Assembly: GCF_001427665.1 (NCBI RefSeq)
Contig: NZ_LMHC01000001.1
Coordinates: 850,684 to 914,683 of the forward strand
Direction of reading: 5' to 3'
DNA: 64,000 bases
Source: Caulobacter sp. Root655
GTDB taxonomy: Bacteria > Pseudomonadota > Alphaproteobacteria > Caulobacterales > Caulobacteraceae
In this document: piece after piece, positions 24,111 to 33,136 of the stretch
Numbering within the stretch: the stretch's first letter is position 1
Layout: each line of letters starts with the position of its first letter
Notes under the pieces: model-generated
The model's input: only the letters and a program-made list of their open reading frames with translations
Databases searched by the model: none
What the model was told of the DNA's origin: nothing
Program-made: the position numbers and the translations under genes

Positions 24111-25232
24111 TTAAACCCGCCCCTCGCCGCCCGGCGTGAACGCCCCGCCGCCGGTCTGGGCCCGGTGCCGCAGGAACGCGTCGGCCAGCACGCAAGCCGT
24201 CATCGCCTCGACCACCGGCACGCCGCGGATGCCCACGCACGGATCGTGGCGGCCCTTGGTGCGCAGGTCGACCTCCTCGCCGGCCTCGTTGAGGCTCTGG
24301 CGCAAGGTCAGGATCGAGGAGGTCGGCTTGAACGCCACCCGGGCCGTCACCGGCTGGCCGGTCGACAGGCCGCCCAGCACGCCCCCGGCATGGTTGGACA
24401 GGAACACCGGCCCGTCATCGCCCATCCGCATCTCGTCGGCGTTCTCCTCGCCCGACAGCGCTGCCGAGGCGAAGCCCTCGCCGATCTCGACGCCCTTGGC
24501 GGCGTTGATCGACATCAGGGCGGCGGCCAGTTCGGCGTCGAGCTTGCCGTACAGCGGAGCGCCCCAGCCGGCCGGCACGCCCGTGGCTTCCACCTCGACG
24601 ACGGCGCCGGTCGACGAGCCGGCCTTGCGCACGGTCTCCAGGTGCTCTTCCCACACCGGGATGATGCCGGCGTCGGGCGACCAGTAGGGGTTCTGTTCGA
24701 TCTGGTTCCAGTCCCAGCGCGCGCGGTCGATCCTGTGCGGGCCGATCTGCACCAGGGCGGCGCGCACCGTGACGCCGGGGATCACCAGGCGGGCGATCGC
24801 GCCGGCCGCCACCCGGGCGGCGGTTTCGCGGGCCGAGCTGCGGCCGCCGCCGCGATAGTCGCGGACGCCGTACTTGGCGAAATAGGGGTAGTCGGCGTGG
24901 CCGGGCCGGAAGGCCTGGGCGATCTCGCCATAGTCCTTGGAGCGCTGGTCGGTGTTGTCGATCATCAGCGAGATCGGCGTGCCGGTGGTGCGCTGGCCGT
25001 CGCTGCGCGCGTCCTCGAACACCCCCGACAGGATCTTCACCGCGTCGGCCTCCTGGCGCTGGGTGACGAACTTGCCGTTCCCGGGCCGGCGCTTGTCGAG
25101 GAAGCCCTGGATCAGCTCGGCGGTCAGGGCGATGCCCGGCGGCACGCCGTCGACCACGCAGCCCAGGGCCGGGCCGTGGCTTTCGCCCCAGGTGGTGACG
25201 CGGAACAGGTGGCCGAAGGTGTTGTGCGACAT
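24111..25232 (-). CDS. aroC: Chorismate synthase
   Basis: 373 residues. Converts 5-enolpyruvylshikimate-3-phosphate to chorismate with reduced FMN. All three signatures are visible: [14 protein letters not shown] near the N-terminus, the central [15 protein letters not shown] and [15 protein letters not shown], and the C-terminal [12 protein letters not shown]. The start ATG 25232 gives [20 protein letters not shown], the normal N-terminus; an upstream ATG would add 12 unrelated residues. It is a monocistronic unit by spacing. Confidence 0.97.
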   Translation of the reverse strand: MSHNTFGHLFRVTTWGESHGPALGCVVDGVPPGIALTAELIQGFLDKRRPGNGKFVTQRQEADAVKILSGVFEDARSDGQRTTGTPISLMIDNTDQRSKDYGEIAQAFRPGHADYPYFAKYGVRDYRGGGRSSARETAARVAAGAIARLVIPGVTVRAALVQIGPHRIDRARWDWNQIEQNPYWSPDAGIIPVWEEHLETVRKAGSSTGAVVEVEATGVPAGWGAPLYGKLDAELAAALMSINAAKGVEIGEGFASAALSGEENADEMRMGDDGPVFLSNHAGGVLGGLSTGQPVTARVAFKPTSSILTLRQSLNEAGEEVDLRTKGRHDPCVGIRGVPVVEAMTACVLADAFLRHRAQTGGGAFTPGGEGRV

Positions 25233-25287
25233 GCGGGGGCTTGTAGAGGAAAGCGGGGCGAGCGGCAAAGGTGAGGGGCCAGTAAAA

Positions 25288-25310
25288 GCCCTCTCCCTCC
25301 GGGAGAGGGC
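25288..25310. repeat. Short family A hairpin
   Basis: GCCCTCTCCC, TCC loop, GGGAGAGGGC: perfect 10-bp arms between aroC and the sensor gene. It is a single terminal hairpin of the A type. Confidence 0.6.
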
Positions 25311-25424
25311 GATATGATCGCAACCGAGGCGTGGTTTGCCTCAATATCGGGCACACTTCCGATGTTCGTCCTATCTGGCCCACCAAATCGCGCGACCTAT
25401 TGTCCGACCCCCATGCCGCGAACC

Positions 25425-25438
25425 TGACACTGGTGTCA
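25425..25438. promoter_or_regulatory. TGACAC-TG-GTGTCA dyad
   Basis: Perfect 6-bp arms 70-80 bp before the chemoreceptor-like gene. Candidate operator; weak evidence. Confidence 0.3.
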
Positions 25439-25506
25439 TCCTCGCCCGTCTGGCGAGTGATTCGGGTTTTCCGCGTCCCGCCGCCCGGTTTCGGGGGAAA
25501 CCACCC

Positions 25507-26619
25507 ATGGCCAACGACGACGCCAGCCTCCGTCCAGAACGCATCCTGGAGCTGTCCGAGCGCCTCAGCGCCGTGGCCGGCGAGAAGATCGGCGAGATCG
25601 CCTATGTCAACCGCTCGGCCAAGATGCTGGCCATCAACGCCCTGATCGTCGCCGCCCGGGCCGGCGAGGCCGGGCGCGGCTTCGCGATCGTGGCCGAGGA
25701 GTTCAAGACCATCTCCACCCAGATCGACGTGGTGGCCGCCGCCCTGGAAAGCCAGGTGCGGGCCGATCTCGACGAACTGACCAAGATCGGCGGGGCGATC
25801 CTTGGCCACCTGCGCGGCCAGCGCCTGGCCGACCTGGCGCTCAACGCCATCGAGATCATCGACCGCAACCTCTATGAGCGCACCTGCGACGTGCGCTGGT
25901 GGGCCACCGACAGCGCCGTGGTCGACTGCGTCGCCGCCCCGAGCCGCGAGGCCGTGGCCTATGCCAGCCAGCGGCTGAAGGTGATCCTCGACGCCTACAC
26001 CGTCTATCTGGACCTGTGGATCTGCGACCCGTCCGGGCGGGTGATCGCCAGCGGCCGGCCGGACCGTTATCCGGGCGCGAAGACCGCCTCGGTGGCCGAC
26101 GCCGCCTGGTTCCAGCAGGCCCTGCGCACCAGGTCGGGCGACGAGTTCACCGTCTGCGACATCGAGCGGGTCAAGGCCCTGAACGACGCCCCGGTCGCCA
26201 CCTACGCCACGGCCATCCGGGCCGGCGGCCAGGCCAATGGCAAGGTTCTGGGCGTGCTGGGCGTCCATTTCGACTGGAAGCCCCAGGCCCAGGCGGTGGT
26301 CGACGGCGTGCGGCTGACCGAGGAGGAGAAGGCCCGTTCGCGGGTGCTGCTGCTCGACCAGAACCACCGGGTGCTGGCCGCCTCCGACGGCCAGGGCGTG
26401 CTGGAGGAGACCTTCAAGCTCGACACCACCGGCGGCGCCATGGGCAGCTACGCCGACGGCGCCCGCACGGTCGGCTACGCCCTGACGCCCGGCTACGAAA
26501 CCTATGCCGGCATGGGCTGGTACGGCTGCCTGGTGCAGACGGCCGAGGAGGGGGCGGCATCCTCGAACCCTCTCCTTTTGGGAGAGGGAGGGGCCCGCCG
26601 CGCAGCGGTGGGAGGGTGA
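25507..26619 (+). CDS. Soluble chemoreceptor-like protein with C-terminal Cache sensor
   Basis: 370 residues. The first part (about 25-75) copies the receptor hairpin tip that contacts CheA/CheW: INALIVAARAGEAGRGFAIVAEEFKTIS, here split as INALIVAARAGEAGR then GFAIVAEEFKTIS. The rest (about 150-345) looks like a Cache/PDC sensor (DLWICDPSGRVIASGRPDRYPGA as two parts, DAAWFQQALRTRSGDEF, GVLGVHFDW). No membrane segment is evident, so the usual order is inverted and the sensor faces the cytoplasm. Residues from about 354 onward (PLLLGEGGARRAAVGG) are encoded by an A repeat, so the tail was probably replaced. ATG 25507 is a good start. Confidence 0.75.
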   Translation: MANDDASLRPERILELSERLSAVAGEKIGEIAYVNRSAKMLAINALIVAARAGEAGRGFAIVAEEFKTISTQIDVVAAALESQVRADLDELTKIGGAILGHLRGQRLADLALNAIEIIDRNLYERTCDVRWWATDSAVVDCVAAPSREAVAYASQRLKVILDAYTVYLDLWICDPSGRVIASGRPDRYPGAKTASVADAAWFQQALRTRSGDEFTVCDIERVKALNDAPVATYATAIRAGGQANGKVLGVLGVHFDWKPQAQAVVDGVRLTEEEKARSRVLLLDQNHRVLAASDGQGVLEETFKLDTTGGAMGSYADGARTVGYALTPGYETYAGMGWYGCLVQTAEEGAASSNPLLLGEGGARRAAVGG

Positions 26620-26623
26620 GGAG
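26568..26623. repeat. Palindromic repeat, family A, overlapping a gene's 3' end
   Basis: CCCTCTCCTTTTGGGAGAGG followed by GGGCCCGCCGCGCAGCGGTG and GGAGGGTGAGG. It encodes the last 17 residues of the chemoreceptor-like protein. Confidence 0.7.
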
Positions 26624-26640
26624 TTAAGGCGCCCGACGTC

Positions 26641-27429
26641 TCACCCCGCCAACGCCGTCCAGAACCGGAAGCTCTCATACCCCGCGCCGATGTCCGGCCC
26701 GGCGACGCCGAACATGTGGGCCAGCAGGAAGGCCGCGCCGAAGAACAGGCGCGACACCGGCGGCACGAAGAAGATCGCCAGGAACAGGCCGATGAACACC
26801 AGGTTGCCCAGGCGCACCGCCTTCTGCTGGATGTCCGGCGGCAGGTAGGGGCGGATCACCCCGAAGCCATCCAGGCCCGGCAGGGGCAGCAGGTTGAGGA
26901 TCAGCGCCCAGGCCTGCAGCAGGGCCAGGAAGGCGGCCGCGTGGGTCAGGGCGCTGTCCCGGGCGCCGAACGTCCGGTCGGCGGCCAGGCCGATCGCCAG
27001 GCAGGCCAGCACCAGCAGCGTGCCCAGCGGTCCGGCCAGCGAGGCCAGGGCCCGGCCCCGGCGGCTGCGCATCAGGTCGTCGCGCAGATAGACCGCCCCG
27101 CCCGGAAAGCCGATGCCGCCCATGGCCAGGGCCAGCAGCGGCAGGACCAGGCTGGTCGACAGGTCGGTGTATTTCAGCGGGTCGAGGGTCAGGTAGCCCT
27201 TCTCGGCGATCGTGTGGTCGCCGGCCTTGTGGGCCACGAAGGCGTGGCAGAACTCGTGGATCGCCACGCTGAGGATCCATCCGACCACCACGAAGGCGAA
27301 GGTCAGCACGCCGGGCGGATCGGGCAGCCGGGCCAGGGCGATGGCCAGGCCGGCGAAGATCGCCGCCAGGATCACGGCGTTGGCGCTGATCGGGGCGGGC
27401 TTGGTCGAGCGGGCGTTGGTGAGGGTCAT
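26641..27429 (-). CDS. Site-2-protease-like M50 membrane metalloprotease
   Basis: 262 residues with about six membrane segments. The zinc site is HEFCH (His58, Glu59, His62 in the second segment) and the third-ligand motif is NLLPLPGLDG in a later segment. This is the short, PDZ-less form of the family that cleaves within membranes or near them. The substrate is unknown. The gene is convergent with the chemoreceptor-like gene and separated from the aminotransferase by an A repeat. Confidence 0.9.
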   Translation of the reverse strand: MTLTNARSTKPAPISANAVILAAIFAGLAIALARLPDPPGVLTFAFVVVGWILSVAIHEFCHAFVAHKAGDHTIAEKGYLTLDPLKYTDLSTSLVLPLLALAMGGIGFPGGAVYLRDDLMRSRRGRALASLAGPLGTLLVLACLAIGLAADRTFGARDSALTHAAAFLALLQAWALILNLLPLPGLDGFGVIRPYLPPDIQQKAVRLGNLVFIGLFLAIFFVPPVSRLFFGAAFLLAHMFGVAGPDIGAGYESFRFWTALAG

Positions 27430-27440
27430 CCCTCCTTATA

Positions 27441-27495
27441 CCCTCTCCCATGGGGAGAGGGAGGGCCCAAGCAAAGCTTGGGAGGGTGAGGGGGT
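27441..27495. repeat. Palindromic intergenic repeat, family A (short form)
   Basis: CCCTCTCCCATGGGGAGAGG, then CCCAAGCAAAGCTTGGG and AGGGTGAGGGGG. It separates the M50 protease from the aminotransferase gene. Confidence 0.7.
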
Positions 27496-27518
27496 TAGAC
27501 GTCCGACGGCGTAGGCGT

Positions 27519-28838
<1,320 letters not shown>

Positions 28839-28877
28839 GAGCGTTTTCCGATGCTGGCGCCTTGCGAGGAGTCTTGC

Positions 28878-28908
28878 ATTGTGATCGCAATTGCAGGCCT
28901 CCTGGCAA
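28878..28908 (-). promoter_or_regulatory. Promoter with candidate GntR operator for aminotransferase
   Basis: Read on the minus strand, TTGCCA (28908-28903) is followed 17 bases later by ATTGCGATCACAAT, a near-perfect dyad (28891-28878) covering the -10 position. The dyad core matches the perfect palindrome at 29944-29959. It ends about 40 bp before the start codon. Confidence 0.5.
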
Positions 28909-28918
28909 CCCCTCACCT

Positions 28919-29039
28919 CCGCTCATCCCGGCGAAGGCCGGGACCCAAGCCGAGTCTCCGGGCGGAGCGCCGAGGGACGGCCAGGCTGAACGTCATCCCG
29001 AGCGTCAGCTTGGGTCCCGGCTTTCGCCGGGATGAGCGG
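28919..29039. repeat. Palindromic intergenic repeat, family B
   Basis: CCGCTCATCCCGGCGAAGGC at the left and its complement ending GGGATGAGCGG at the right; inner ACCCAAGC faces GCTTGGGT. It lies upstream of the GntR gene. Confidence 0.85.
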
Positions 29040-29065
29040 GTTTAAAAAGGAAGGGGGAGGGGGAG

Positions 29066-29761
29066 ATGTCCGAACCGAAACCTCCCAAGTCCTCGCAAAG
29101 GCGCCCCCTGGCCGACAATCCAGCCGTCCACGACCAGGTCTACGAGGCCATCCGCCAGGCCCTGATCACCGGTCGCATCGCCCCCGGCGTCGGGGTGTCC
29201 TTGCGCAGCCTGGCCGCCGAGCTCGGGGTTTCGCCGATGCCGGTGCGCGACGCCGTGCGGCGGCTGGTGGCCGAGCGGGCCCTGGCGATCAACCCCGCCA
29301 ACAAGCGGCTCTCGGTCCCGTCGCTGACCGCCGCGCGGCTGGAGCAACTGTCCCAGGCGCGGCTGTGGATTGAGCCCGAGCTGGCGGCCCGCGCCGCGCC
29401 GCGCGCCGACGCCGCCCTGATCAAGCTTCTGCAGTCCATCGACGAGGAGGTCGACGCCGCCCTGACCCTCGGCGACGTCGACCGCTACATGACCGCCAAC
29501 CACCGCTTCCACTTCGCGATCTACGAACAGGCCGAGGCCGACGTGCTGCTGTCGATGGCCGGCGGGCTGTGGCTGCAGATCGGGCCGTTCATGCGGGTGG
29601 TGTTCGGCCGGGTCGGGGCCGACGGCCTGGTCGCCGACCGCCACGCCGAGGCTCTGGAGGCGCTGAAGGCCGGCGACGCCGAGGGCGCGCGAAGGGCGAT
29701 CGCGGCGGACCTGAGCGAGGGCATGGACAAGATGCGGGCGGCGGTGGAGGCGGGGGGGTGA
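29066..29761 (+). CDS. FadR-type GntR transcription regulator
   Basis: 231 residues. The winged helix (about 22-88) has YEAIRQALITGRIAPGVGVS and LRSLAAELGVSPMPVRDAVRRLVAE. The C-terminal FCD ligand domain (about 95-225) contains the expected metal-ligand positions in MTANHRFHFAIYEQ and ADRHAEALEALKAGD. It stands between the divergent aminotransferase and the long polyamine operon, both of which carry TGTGATC dyads, so it is the likely local repressor that senses an amine or acid intermediate. Start ATG 29066 follows a GGGGGAGGGGGAG run. Confidence 0.87.
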   Translation: MSEPKPPKSSQRRPLADNPAVHDQVYEAIRQALITGRIAPGVGVSLRSLAAELGVSPMPVRDAVRRLVAERALAINPANKRLSVPSLTAARLEQLSQARLWIEPELAARAAPRADAALIKLLQSIDEEVDAALTLGDVDRYMTANHRFHFAIYEQAEADVLLSMAGGLWLQIGPFMRVVFGRVGADGLVADRHAEALEALKAGDAEGARRAIAADLSEGMDKMRAAVEAGG

Positions 29762-29770
29762 AGGGCGCGG

Positions 29771-29845
29771 CAAGACTGGGGACAGCAAGACTGGGGACAG
29801 CAAGACTGGGGACAGCAAGACTGGGGACAGCAAGACTGGGGACAG
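29771..29845. repeat. Five tandem copies of a 15-bp unit
   Basis: CAAGACTGGGGACAG repeats exactly five times without a mismatch. The fifth copy runs straight into the C-type palindrome at 29838, of which GGGGACAG is the left edge. Looks like slippage or recombination amplification of the palindrome's flank. Confidence 0.97.
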
Positions 29846-29863
29846 GCACATGTGCCTGTCCCC
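29838..29863. repeat. Palindromic repeat, family C (copy 4, variant)
   Basis: GGGGACAGGCACA joined to TGTGCCTGTCCCC, a perfect 26-bp palindrome. Compared with the other copies, the central GC pair is changed on both sides, preserving the pairing. Confidence 0.9.
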
Positions 29864-29920
29864 GATCGCGTCGGCGGCGCCCATCGTTTGGGCGCGGCGC
29901 GCATCGCGTCCTCCCCCGCC

Positions 29921-29959
29921 TTGACAGCCGCCCCTCCGGCGCGAACTGTGATCACAGTT
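29921..29959 (+). promoter_or_regulatory. Promoter and perfect GntR-type operator for polyamine operon
   Basis: TTGACA (29921-29926) serves as a -35 box. AACTGTGATCACAGTT (29944-29959) is a perfect 16-bp palindrome at the expected -10 position, 16 bp before the GTG of the first dehydrogenase. The TGTGATCACA core is close to sites known for FadR-type regulators. Confidence 0.6.
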
Positions 29960-29960
29960 T

Positions 29961-29978
29961 CATGAAAGACGCTCCGTG
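29961..29978 (+). other. Five-codon mini-ORF overlapping the dehydrogenase start
   Basis: ATG AAA GAC GCT CCG TGA encodes MKDAP. Its stop TGA overlaps the GTG start of the dehydrogenase (CCGTGACC). It could couple translation, or the ATG may be coincidental because no ribosome site is clear. Confidence 0.25.
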
Positions 29979-31463
29979 ACCGTGCTTTCCCCCATCGACG
30001 CGTTGAAGACCCTCGCCCTCCCCGGGCGGGCGGTGATCGACGGCGCGCTGGTCGAGGCGGCCTCGGGGGCGACCTTCCACAACGTCTCGCCGCGCGACGG
30101 CCAGGTGATCAACCAGGTCGCCGCCTGCGAGGCCGCCGACGTCGAGCGCGCCGTGGCCAGCGCCCGCGCCGCCTTCGAGGACGGCCGCTGGCGTGACCAG
30201 GGTCCGCGCGACAAGAAGCGGGTGCTGTTCAAGCTGGCCGAACTGATGGAGCGCGACGCCGAACCGCTGGCGCTGCTGGAATCCCTCGACACCGGCAAGC
30301 CGATCCGCGACGCCCGGGCGGTGGACGTCCCCCTGGCGATCAACACCGCCCGCTGGTACGCCGAGGCGCTGGACAAGGTCTATGGCGAGGTCGGCGCCTC
30401 GCCCGTCGATCGGCTGTCCTACGCCGTGCACGAGCCGCTGGGGGTGATCGGGGCCATCGTGCCGTGGAACTTCCCGCTGCACATGGCGATGTGGAAGGTC
30501 GCCCCGGCCCTGGCCATGGGCAACAGCGTCGTCCTCAAGCCCGCCGAGCAGTCGCCCCTGACCGCCCTGAAGCTGGGCGAACTGGCGCTGGAGGCCGGCC
30601 TGCCGCCGGGCGTGCTGAACGTCGTGCCCGGCTTCGGCGGCGTGACCGGCCAGGCCCTGGCCCTGTCGATGGACGTCGACATGATCGCCTTCACCGGCTC
30701 GGGGCCCACCGGCCGACGGCTGACGGAATATTCGGCCCGCAGCAATCTCAAGCGGGTGTCGCTGGAGCTGGGCGGCAAGTCGCCGCAGATCGTCTTCGCC
30801 GATTGCCCCGACCTGGAGGCCGCCGCCCAGGCCGCCGCCTGGGGGGTGTTCTATAACCAGGGCGAGGTCTGCACCGCGGCTTCTCGTTTGCTTGTCGAGG
30901 ATTCGATCAAGGACGACTTCCTCAACCGGGTGATCGCCGTGGCCAGGACCATGATCCCCGGCGACCCGCTGGACCCGGCGACGGTGTTCGGGGCGATGGT
31001 CAGCGAGCGGCAGATGAACACCGCGCTGGACTACATCGCCACCGCCCAGAGCCAGGGCAACCGCCTGCTGATGGGCGGCCGGCGAGCGCGCCAGGACAGC
31101 GGCGGCTTCTATGTCGAGCCGACCATCTTCGACCGGCTGGAGCCCGACGACACCCTGGTCCGCGAGGAGGTGTTCGGCCCGGTGCTGGGAGTGCAGACCT
31201 TCACCTCGGACGACCAGGCCATCCATCTGGCCAACGACACCGTCTACGGCCTGGCCGCCGGCCTGTGGACGTCCGACATAAACCGGGCGCTCAAGGGCGC
31301 GCGGAGTCTGAAGGCGGGCCTGGTGTGGATCAACGGTTGGGACGCCTGCGACATCACCATGCCGTTCGGCGGCTTCAAGCAGTCGGGTTTCGGTCGCGAC
31401 CGCAGCCTTCACGCGTTGCACAAGTATGCCGACCTGAAGTCGGTGTCCGTGACGCTGAGGTGA
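29976..31463 (+). CDS. PuuC-like aldehyde dehydrogenase (gamma-glutamyl-gamma-aminobutyraldehyde type)
   Basis: 495 residues of the NAD(P)-dependent aldehyde dehydrogenase family. Catalytic Glu264 lies in LELGGKSPQ and Cys299 in NQGEVCTAASR; the cofactor motif is FTGSGPTGR. The closest known activities are PuuC and 4-guanidino/4-aminobutyraldehyde dehydrogenases, oxidising the aldehyde made by the oxidase or aminotransferase. GTG 29976 gives the family N-terminus (MTVLSPIDALKTL). It is the first gene of a long plus-strand operon and starts 8 bp before the next dehydrogenase ends its leader, that is, the two are separated by only 7 bp. Confidence 0.87.
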   Translation: MTVLSPIDALKTLALPGRAVIDGALVEAASGATFHNVSPRDGQVINQVAACEAADVERAVASARAAFEDGRWRDQGPRDKKRVLFKLAELMERDAEPLALLESLDTGKPIRDARAVDVPLAINTARWYAEALDKVYGEVGASPVDRLSYAVHEPLGVIGAIVPWNFPLHMAMWKVAPALAMGNSVVLKPAEQSPLTALKLGELALEAGLPPGVLNVVPGFGGVTGQALALSMDVDMIAFTGSGPTGRRLTEYSARSNLKRVSLELGGKSPQIVFADCPDLEAAAQAAAWGVFYNQGEVCTAASRLLVEDSIKDDFLNRVIAVARTMIPGDPLDPATVFGAMVSERQMNTALDYIATAQSQGNRLLMGGRRARQDSGGFYVEPTIFDRLEPDDTLVREEVFGPVLGVQTFTSDDQAIHLANDTVYGLAAGLWTSDINRALKGARSLKAGLVWINGWDACDITMPFGGFKQSGFGRDRSLHALHKYADLKSVSVTLR

Positions 31464-31470
31464 CCGTCCC

Positions 31471-32928
31471 ATGACCTACAAGACCCTGGAGCTCGTCGAA
31501 ACCGCCGCCCTCATCGATGGCCTCTGGATCGAGGCCGACGTGACCTTCGCGGTGACCAACCCGGCCGACGGTTCGGTGATCGCCCAGGTCGCCGACCTGG
31601 GCGCGTCGGAGACCAAGGTCGCCATCGAGGCCGCTCATCGCGCCTTCCCGGCCTGGGCCGCGCGCACCGTCAAGGACCGCGGGGCGATCCTGCGCAAGTG
31701 GTCCGACCTGATGCTGCTCCACGCCGAGGCCCTGGCCCGGCTGATGACCGCCGAGCAGGGCAAGCCGCTGGCGGAGTCCCGGGGCGAGGTGGCCTATGGC
31801 GCGGCGTTCATCGACTGGTTCGCCGAGGAGGCCAAGCGGTCCTACGGCCACACCATCCCGACCCCGATGCCGGGCAAGCGCCTGGTGTCGATCAAGCAGC
31901 CGGTCGGGGTCTGCGCGGCCATCGCGCCGTGGAACTTCCCGATCGCCATGATCACCCGCAAGGTCGGCCCGGCCCTGGCGGCCGGCTGCACCGTGGTGGT
32001 CAAGCCGGCGGCCGAGACCCCGCTTTGCGCCCTGGCCATCGCCCGGCTGGCGGTGGAGGCGGGCGTGCCGGCCGGGGTGCTCAACATCGTCACCGGCAAG
32101 GACAGCGGGGCCATCGGCAAGGCGCTGTGCGACGACGCGCGGGTGCGCAAACTGTCGTTCACCGGCTCGACCCCGGTGGGCAAGCTGCTCTACGCCCAGT
32201 GCGCCGGCACCATGAAGAAGCTGTCGCTGGAACTGGGCGGCAACGCGCCGTTCATCGTCTTCGACGACGCCGACCTCGAGGCCGCCGTCGATGGGGCGAT
32301 CGCCAGCAAGTACCGCAACACCGGCCAGACCTGCGTCTGCGCCAACCGGCTGATCGTCCAGGCGGGGATTCACGACGCCTTCGCCGCGCGGCTGACGCAG
32401 AAGGTCGCGGCGATGAAGGTCGGGCCGGGCACGGGCGAGGGCGTGACCATCGGCCCGCTGATCAACGCCAAGGCCATGCGCAAGGTCGGAGACCTGGTCA
32501 GCGAAGCCGTCCTGTCCGGCGCCGAGGCGCTGACGGGCGGCGGGCCCGATCCCCTGGACGAAGAGCGGTTCTACACGCCGACGGTCCTGGTGGGCGTGAC
32601 GCCGGACATGCGCATCTTCCAGGAAGAAATCTTCGGCCCGGTCGCCGCGATCGTCCGGTTCGAGACCGAGGCCGACGCCATCGAACTGGCCAACGCCACG
32701 CCGTTCGGCCTGGCCTCCTACTTCTACAGCCGCGACGTCGGCCGCTGCTGGCGGGTGGCCGAGGCGATCGAGGCCGGCATGGTCGGCATCAACGAAGGCA
32801 TCATCTCCACCGAGGTGGCGCCGTTCGGCGGGGTCAAGGATTCGGGTCTGGGGCGCGAGGGCGCGTCCGAGGGCTTGGATGAGTATCTGGAGACCAAGTA
32901 CCTCTGCTTCGGCGGGGTGGGGGGATGA
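31471..32928 (+). CDS. gabD: Succinate-semialdehyde dehydrogenase
   Basis: 485 residues. Oxidises succinate semialdehyde to succinate, the last step of GABA breakdown. GabD-type motifs: AAIAPWNFPIAMITRK, ELGGNAPFIVFDDAD with Glu254, NTGQTCVCANR with Cys288, and EIFGPVAAIVRF. Starts 8 bp after the preceding dehydrogenase stop, so translation is probably coupled. With the aminotransferases and the PuuD-like hydrolase in this cluster it would close the route from putrescine to the TCA cycle. Confidence 0.9.
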   Translation: MTYKTLELVETAALIDGLWIEADVTFAVTNPADGSVIAQVADLGASETKVAIEAAHRAFPAWAARTVKDRGAILRKWSDLMLLHAEALARLMTAEQGKPLAESRGEVAYGAAFIDWFAEEAKRSYGHTIPTPMPGKRLVSIKQPVGVCAAIAPWNFPIAMITRKVGPALAAGCTVVVKPAAETPLCALAIARLAVEAGVPAGVLNIVTGKDSGAIGKALCDDARVRKLSFTGSTPVGKLLYAQCAGTMKKLSLELGGNAPFIVFDDADLEAAVDGAIASKYRNTGQTCVCANRLIVQAGIHDAFAARLTQKVAAMKVGPGTGEGVTIGPLINAKAMRKVGDLVSEAVLSGAEALTGGGPDPLDEERFYTPTVLVGVTPDMRIFQEEIFGPVAAIVRFETEADAIELANATPFGLASYFYSRDVGRCWRVAEAIEAGMVGINEGIISTEVAPFGGVKDSGLGREGASEGLDEYLETKYLCFGGVGG

Positions 32929-32962
32929 GGGTCACGATCGTTGATCTCGACCCGAGCGTTCT

Positions 32963-33113
32963 CCCTTCCCCCTGGAGGGGGGAAGGGCCGGGGATGGGGG
33001 TGGGAGACTGTCCACCCCAAAAGCCCTGGTCGTTCGAGCACTATCGGCTGACCCAGCGTAGCGGATCCGGCGCCACCCCCATCCCTGACCCTTCCCCCCT
33101 CCAGGGGGAAGGG
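32963..33113. repeat. Palindromic intergenic repeat, family A
   Basis: CCCTTCCCCCTGGAGGGGGG and the complementary right arm CCCCCCTCCAGGGGGAAGGG, with inner GGGGATGGGGGTG facing CACCCCCATCCC. It fills the gap between gabD and the next aminotransferase. Confidence 0.8.
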
Positions 33114-33136
33114 AACAAGCCCGGGGCATCCGCGCC

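Noticed and set aside
24415..26367. Very long minus-strand open frame over aroC and the sensor gene
   Set aside because: Its sequence is Arg/Ala/Gly-rich shadow of two well-supported genes and matches no family.
29771..29863. Possible CRISPR-like array
   Set aside because: The 15-bp units are directly adjacent with no spacers, and no cas genes are present. It is a simple tandem repeat attached to a palindrome.
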